Source of the DNA: Musa acuminata AAA Group | Taxonomy: Eukaryota; Streptophyta; Magnoliopsida; Zingiberales; Musaceae | Assembly (NCBI RefSeq): GCF_036884655.1 | Contig: NC_088359.1 | Span: 13,869,501 to 13,933,500 of the forward strand | Direction of reading: 5' to 3' | DNA length: 64,000 nucleotides | Shown here: piece by piece, positions 57,821-64,000 of the stretch | Layout of the letters: each line of letters begins with the position of its first letter | How positions within the stretch are numbered: the first letter of the stretch is position 1 | Translations under genes and position numbers: made by a program | Notes under the pieces: generated by a model | Told to the model about the DNA's origin: nothing | Seen by the model: the letters and a program-made list of their open reading frames with translations, nothing else | The model's database searches: none

Positions 57821-60800
57821 TCAGGGACAATTTAACATGCCTAGTTCCCTTCTAATGAATTCAAATTGGTCTTCATTTAAGGCTTTTGTAAAAATATCTG
57901 TCAATTGATGCTTTGTGTCAATAAATTCTAAAACAACATTATTGTTAAGGACATGATCGCGTATGAAAAGATGCCTAATATCGATATGCTTAGTTCTAGA
58001 GTGTTGAATTGGATTTTTGGTAAGACATATGGCACTAGTATTATCACATTTTATTGGAACGTTTTTGAAGTGAATTCCATAGTCTTCTAATGTATTTTTC
58101 ATCCAAACAACTTTTGCACAGCATGCACTTGCAGCAATGTATTCGGCTTCCGCCGTAGATAGTGCAACTGAATTTTGTTTCTTGGAAGTCCAAGAAACAA
58201 GTGCATGTCCTAAAAATTGGCATATTCCGGATGTACTATTTCTATCTATCCTGCATCCGCCAAAATCGGCATCTGCATAAGCTATTAAATCAAATTTTTT
58301 AGATTTTGGATACCATAATCCTAAATTTGGAGTTCCTTTAAGATACCTAAATATTCTTTTAACACTCTTAAGATGAGATAATTTAGGATTAGATTGAAAC
58401 CTAGCTCAAAGTCCTACACTAAACATAATATCCGGTCTAGTCGCGGTGAGGTAGAGTAGACTACCTATCATTCCCCTATATGTTTATTGATCAAAATTTT
58501 TACTATTTTCATCCATATCTAACTTAGTCGAAGTACTCATAGGGGTGTTTTTTGCTTTTGAATTATCCATGTTAAATCGTTTTAACAATTCTAATGTATA
58601 TTTAGATTGGTTAAGAAATATACCATCACTAAGTTGTTTGATTTGTAATCCCGAAAAGAAACTTAATTCACCCATTAAACTCATTTCAAATTCATGACTC
58701 ATACATTTGGCAAATGATTCACATAGTGATTCATCCGAAGAGCCAAAAATAATATCGTCAACATAAATTTGCCCAATAAGAAAATTATTTTTAAAATATT
58801 TGATAAATAATATAGTATCAACATTGTCTTTGGTAAAATTATTTAAAATAAGAAAGGAACTAAGCCTTTAATACCACGCTCTAGGAGCTTGTTTCAAGCC
58901 ATAGAGAGCCTTGGTCAATTTGAATACATGATTAGGAAGAAGAGAATTTTCAAATCCGGGAGGTTGTTCGACATATACTTCTTCGGAAATAAAACCATTC
59001 AAGAAAGCACTTTTGACATCCATTTGAAACAGTTTTAAAATTATTACTACTAGCATAGGCAAGGAGCATCCTTATGGCTTCTAATCGAGCCACGGGAGCG
59101 AAGGTTTCTTCGTAATCGATACCTTCTTCTTGGTTGAAACCTTTGGCCACTAATCTAGCCTTGTTTCTAACAACAATACCATTTTCGTCTTGCTTGTTTC
59201 TAAAGACCCATTTAGTACCAATGACTAAATGATCACTAGGTCTAGGAACAAGCTTCCATACCTTATTCCTCTCAAATTGATTTAATTCCTCTTGCATTGC
59301 AAGACCCCAAAAATCATCTTTTAAGGCATCGTCAATGCATTTAGGTTCGATTTGAGAGAGGAAGGCGGTGTTAGCACAAAAATTCTTGAAAGAGGAACGA
59401 GTTTGAACCCCTTTTGATGTATCTCCTATAATTAGCTCCTTTGGATGAGCATCTGTATACTTCCATTCCTTGGGTAAAGAAATTTCGGAAGAAGGTGCAT
59501 CCAAGTTGCTATTTTGAGGAGGGGGTTCATTTAAATTCAAATTATCAAAACCAAGATCATCATCAAAATTATTTTTCTTTAAATTAAAAATTTTATTAAA
59601 AACTACATGAATAGACTCTTCAATTACTAAGGTTCTTTTGTTAAAAACCCGAAAAGCCTTAGAAACGGAAGAGTAACCAAGAAAGATGCCTTCATCGGAT
59701 TTAGCATCAAATTTTCCTAAGGCATCCCTTTCATTCAAAATAAAGCATTTACAACCGAAAACTTTAAAATAGGAAATATTTGGTTTTTTGTTATTCCATA
59801 ATTTATAGGGAGTTTTTGATAGAGATGGTCTTATTAGGACCCTATTCATGATGTAGCAAGCCGTATTTACGGCTTCGGCCCAAAAATACTTGGGTAAACT
59901 ATGTTCATTTAACATCGTTCTTGCCATTTCTTGTAGGTTTCTATTTTTTCTTTCAACTACTCCATTTTGTTGGGGATTCCTCGGAGTGGAGAAGTTGTGA
60001 TTATATCCATTAATTTCACAAAAATTTTGAAAGTCACGGTTTTGAAATTCGCCACCGTAATCACTCCGAATTGATGAAATCATGAAACCTTTTTCGTTTT
60101 GAATGAGTTTACAAAATTTAGAGAAACACTTGAAACAATCACTTTTGTGAGCTAAGTAATAGGTGCAAGTGTATCTAGTATAGTCATCCACAATTACAAA
60201 CGCATATTTGCTTCCTCCTAGACTTGTCGTGTCAATTGGTCCAAATAAGTCCAAATGAATCAATTATAATGGTCTAGTGGTGCTAATTTGAGTTTTTGGT
60301 TTGAAACTAGTTTTTATTTGTTTACCTATTTGACATGCATCACATACTTTGTCCTTAATAAACTATATATTTGGAATTCCTCGCACTAATTCTCTAGATG
60401 AGATCTTAGATATTAGTTTCATGCTTGCATGGCCTAGTCTCCTATGCCAAAGCCAAGCATCATCATTTAAAGCAGAGAAGCACATTTCATTACTTAGTTC
60501 ATCAAGGTTGATGGTGTAGACATTATTTTGTTTTAATGCAATCATAGTTATGTTATGGTTTGGTTTTTCAATAATACACACATTTGATTCAAATCTAACG
60601 ATATAACCTTTATCGCATAATTGACTAACACTCAAGAGATTATGTTTCAATCCATCAACTAGTAAGACATCATCAATAGAAAATTTTAATTTGTTACCTA
60701 TGGTTCTCTTGCCAATGATTTTGCCTTGGTTGTTGTCTCCGAATGTGACGTACCCTTCTTTTTGCTAGTGAGCATAGAGAAATGAGATGGATCTCCAGTC

Positions 60801-60850
60801 ATATGTCTTGAGCATCCACTATCTAGATACTATCTCTTGCTCCTAGCTTG
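57821..60850 (-). pseudogene. pol: Pol of E, broken
   Basis: Protease [13 protein letters not shown] (about 60828-60785), preceded by TGG-to-TAG; a 1-bp loss near 60760; [13 protein letters not shown] (about 60470-60430); a stop near 60365; integrase [30 protein letters not shown] (60263 onward, 437 open residues); [13 protein letters not shown] and [12 protein letters not shown] across a frameshift near 59035; [32 protein letters not shown] near 58750; RNase H to ELGMLNCP at 57821. Close to A throughout; the reading frame of SWTSKKQ, broken in A, is intact here. Confidence 0.88.
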
Positions 60851-60865
60851 TGATGGTGTATGTTT

Positions 60866-62449
60866 CTACAAGAAGGGATTATTTTTAGGTACCCATTTTC
60901 TTTTGGGTGCCTTAAAAACTGATTTAACTTGTTCATCATATTGCATAGAATTGATCATGGTTCCTTTAAGAACCCAAATTAGTTTGTTCGGACTAATTTT
61001 CTTGAATGGACATTTATAAGTTTTATATCCATATTTGCAACAAAAGTTGTAATTGCTTTGGTGCCGAACAAGTAAGATAGGGCCTTTAATGAAGGTGGTT
61101 GGATTTTGGTGAGGACTTCTCATAAATCCGATTCCACTTCTTTTAGGAACGTGACCCTTATTTGTAAGGATCATGTTCAAAGACTTGCTACCAACCTTGA
61201 ATTTCTTCAAGGTGTCCTTAAGTAGCAAGTTCTCCTTTTGGAGAGTTTCTAGTTCATGGCATTTTATATATGGAGCTAAACTCTCATGATATTCAGTCTT
61301 TAATTTATTGACATTACAAGTGAGACTATCATGCTCCTTTTTTAGCAATTTATATTTTCAACTAATTGTCCTACATTCATCAAATAACTCATGGAAGGCA
61401 TTTAATAATTCATGATAAGGTAAATCTGCATCAATTAAATCCGTTACCTCTTCTCCGATGGCCATTAGGGCGTAATGAGCAACTTGCTCGGTGTTGGACT
61501 CCTCTTCTTCGGACGCGCTTGAATCATCCCACGTTGCCTTAAGCGCCTTCTTCTTTGATGTTCTCTTTTTGGCTTGAGGACAATCGTTCTTGTAGTGTCC
61601 CGGTTTTTTGCACTCATAGCAAATCACTTGGTCCTTCTTGTGTTCAAATTTATTTTTTGTATTATTTTTAAATTTATTCTTTCTTAAATATTTTTTAAAT
61701 TTTTGAGTCAAAAGTGCAATGTCATTGTCACTGTCCTCATCACTTGATGTTCATTTCAAGTGATCTTCTTGTGATGTGAGTGTCATGTCCTTCCTGTTCT
61801 TTGGAATGGGGTTCTCGAACTCGTCATGAGCTAGACATGTCATTTCGTAGGTCATTAGAGACCCAATAGGTTCTTCAAGAGGGAATGTTTTAAGGTCTTT
61901 GGCCTCTTGAATGACCGTAACTTTTAGATCCCAACTTTTAGGGAGGGATCTTAAGATTTTAGTTACTAGTTCAAAGTTAGTAAAATCTTTACCAAGAGCT
62001 TTGAGTCCATTGATGACATTCGTGAACCGAGTGTACATGTCTCCGATGGACTCATTTGGTTTCATTCGGAAAAGTTCATAAGAGTGCACAAGGATGTTGA
62101 TTTTGGACTCTTTCACTCGGCTAGTGCCTTCATGAGTGACCTCAAGAGTTCTCCAAATATCAAAAGCCGAATCACAAATTGAAACACGATTAAATTCATT
62201 TTTGTCTAGTGAACAAAACAAGGCATTCATAGCCTTTGCATTTAAAGCAAAAACCTTCTTCTCCGATTCATTCCATTCGCTCATCGGAAGAGAAGATTTT
62301 TGAAATCCGTTTTCAACAATAGTCCAAAGCTCGAAATCCATGGAAATGAGGAAGATCCTCATACGAGTCTTCCAATAAGTGTAATCCGACCCATTAAACA
62401 TAGGTGGACGTGTGATGAAATGACCCTTACGTATGCCGAAGTAAGCCAT
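60866..62449 (-). pseudogene. gag: Gag of E, two nonsense codons
   Basis: One frame of about 528 codons with internal TGA stops near 61750 and 61357. UBN2 region as in A, knuckle 1 CYECKKPGHYKNDC intact, knuckle 2 degraded (YNFCCKYGYKTYKC lacks a Cys and the His). Ends NNPFL-TAG, with protease following in the same frame, as in A. Confidence 0.88.
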
Positions 62450-62487
62450 CTCTCTTGGGTATCAAACCAAATATGAGAGTGAGCCTT

Positions 62488-62500
62488 GCTCTAATACCAA
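62488..62500 (-). other. PBS of E
   Basis: Minus TTGGTATTAGAGC, identical to that of X. Confidence 0.8.
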
Positions 62501-62501
62501 T

Positions 62502-63701
62502 TGTTAGGATCGGAGCGGCACTAAGAGGGGGGGGGGTGAATTAGTGCAGCGGATTAAAACATCGGTTTTGACAAATCTTTCGTACGATAAAAATCGAACT
62601 CGGAAGTGCTTAACTTGAAAGCGTATTCGTAAAGTTGTGCAGCAAAGGTAATGAGGAAATAAAGCACGTAAGAAGGTTTGCAGTAATGTAAATAGCAATA
62701 ATGAAATGCAAACCAGAGATCACGTCGATTTTAAAGTGGTTCGGTCAAATGACCTACATCCACTTGCGAGGCCCTCTTCTATGAGGCTCCCACCTTCCAC
62801 TAGCAAATCTCTTGAAAGGGAAGGGCAAATACCCCTCTTACAACTTTTTACAAGCGGTTCACTCTCTTACAGATTTTCAGCAAGAAAGAAGGAGGTGAAC
62901 ACTAGCAAATTGAAAACAAGACTTGCTAAGACTTTTCTAAGACCTTTCTCTCAATCAATTGCTTCTTAAAAAGTTGTATTCTCAGTTGAGAATTGAGGGG
63001 TATTTATAAGCCTCAAGAGGATTCAAATTTGGGCTCCAAAATTTGAATTCTCTTTGGTTCCCGATGCTGGCGGTGCCACCGCCTATCAGTGTCTGACATT
63101 GACAGTGGACTGGCGGTGCCACCGCACAGCCAAGCGGTGCCACCGCCTGGCTCTCGGGTGCTGGGCGGTGCCACCGCCAGACCCTTTGGTTCACAGGTTG
63201 GGCTTTAATTTTAGCCCAAACCAAGTCTAATTTTGGGCCCAGTTGGCCCCTAACCAGGATATAGGATTATCTCTTAATCCTAATCCTAATTACATGTGAA
63301 CTACATAACGAAAAACATCCTAAGCAAGTTTTCAACGGCGAACGTCGAGTCTTGTTCCGGCGAGCTTTCCGACGAACTTCTTCCGACGAACTCCCATCAA
63401 GCTCCCGATCTTGTGATGACTTTAACGAGTAGCCGAGCCTTCTCGGTGATCTCCGCGAACCTCCGACGATCTCTTCGGCGAACTTCCGAAAATTCCGACA
63501 GGTTCCCGATTTCTTCTCGGTTGGTTCCGGCAGCATCTCCGACGATTCTTCGGTCTCTTAAACGTCCATCGAACTTGACTCCGGTATTCTTGCTTTATGA
63601 TTTCTAGTTATCGTAGTCAATCCTGCACACTTAACTCAATAATATGGATTAGATCAATTAACCCATCAATTGATTTTATCATCAAAATTTGAGATTCAAC
63701 A
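62502..63701 (-). repeat. 5' LTR of E
   Basis: 1200 bp, TGTTAGGATC ... GAGATTCAACA. TATA 63001-63008; dyad array 63066-63180; CTTCCGACGA repeats 63360-63500. Confidence 0.95.
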
Positions 63702-64000
63702 CATTAGTCTCTCTTAGTTTCATACGAAACATCTCAAAATCGTGCATCAAAAAATTTATTTTAGAATCTTTTACACTACTTGTGCCTTCATGTGTGATTT
63801 CAAGAGTGCGCCAAATATCGAAAGCCATTTTACATAGAGAAACATGATTAAACTCATTTCTATCTAAGGCGTAAAATAGAGCGTTCATAGCTCTAGCATT
63901 TAAAGAAAATGTCTTGTTCTCCAAATCATTCCAATCTTTCATTGGAAGAGAAAACCTTTTGAAACCGGATTCGACAATGTGCCATAAATTCAAATCCAAC
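63702..64000 (-). pseudogene. gag: Gag of D, N-terminal part (runs out of the window)
   Basis: MDLNLWHIVESGFKRFSLPM ... MNALFYALDRNEFNH ... FEMFRMKLRETN, then broken by E. The missing next residues (IGDMYTHFTD) are at 54232. The N-terminal 34 or so residues and the 5' LTR lie beyond the window. Confidence 0.88.

Larger units (their letters stand above)
54233..63701 (-). mobile_element. Element E: SIRE/Maximus-like copia with an accessory ORF
   Basis: 9.5 kb inside the gag of D. Flanks CAATA (54228-54232) and CATTA (63702-63706) are a TSD with one change. LTRs 54233-55574 and 62502-63701, PBS, gag, pol, an accessory ORF, PPT. The D gag reads on across it. Gag has two stops and pol several lesions. 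Confidence 0.93.

Overview
This window looks like plant nuclear DNA from a heterochromatic, retrotransposon-packed region, and I found no host gene in it. Evidence for a plant is the Ty1/copia and Ty3/gypsy families, PBSs matching plant initiator tRNA-Met, 5-bp target-site duplications (TSDs), and many C-to-T or G-to-A stop codons. A monocot, perhaps Zingiberales, is only a guess. Almost every base belongs to an LTR retrotransposon or a fragment of one, inserted into each other.

Layout. (i) 1-6817: element X, minus-strand copia with gag only, inserted in a plus-strand LTR (P, to 7966). (ii) 7967-10680: small LTR and RNase H fragments, an eroded gypsy chromovirus tail and a microsatellite. (iii) 10680-22010: minus-strand Ale/Retrofit-like copia F. 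It is split by a solo LTR (C2, 13976-20432, TSD GTCCT) that itself contains a defective gypsy element G (14564-19869). A duplicated piece of F follows. (iv) 22292-24477: LTR R (plus) interrupted by LTR H, then by LTR I. (v) 24478 to beyond 64000: element D, a second gag-only copia on the minus strand. Its body is interrupted three times: by composite K-N (26777-35401, TSD CAAGC), by plus-strand copia C (35630-51803), and by minus-strand copia E (54233-63701, TSD CAATA/CATTA, which splits the D gag gene). Inside C lies LTR B (38058-46966), and inside B lies complete copia A (38657-46635, perfect TSD ACTGC), the youngest insertion of that chain.

How the parts relate. A, E, K-N, X, D and the H/I/L/M/N LTRs are one superfamily with SIRE/Maximus-like gag and pol. 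A and E are coding-derived. X and D keep only a gag that has lost its zinc knuckle and would depend on others. E and K also carry an extra ORF of the 'putative plant transposon protein' type. In E it lies downstream of pol, behind what looks like a small LTR-like promoter of its own.

Most interesting signals: four hairpins in the leader of C that share one apex but have different self-complementary stems; a covarying hairpin enclosing the PPT/LTR junction of the A/E/X/D superfamily; a U5 hairpin with a C-run loop; dyad arrays directly before the TATA box in unrelated LTR families; the accessory ORF with its own U3-like promoter; and an amber codon conserved between gag and protease. All were read by eye. 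No alignment, folding or database search was run.
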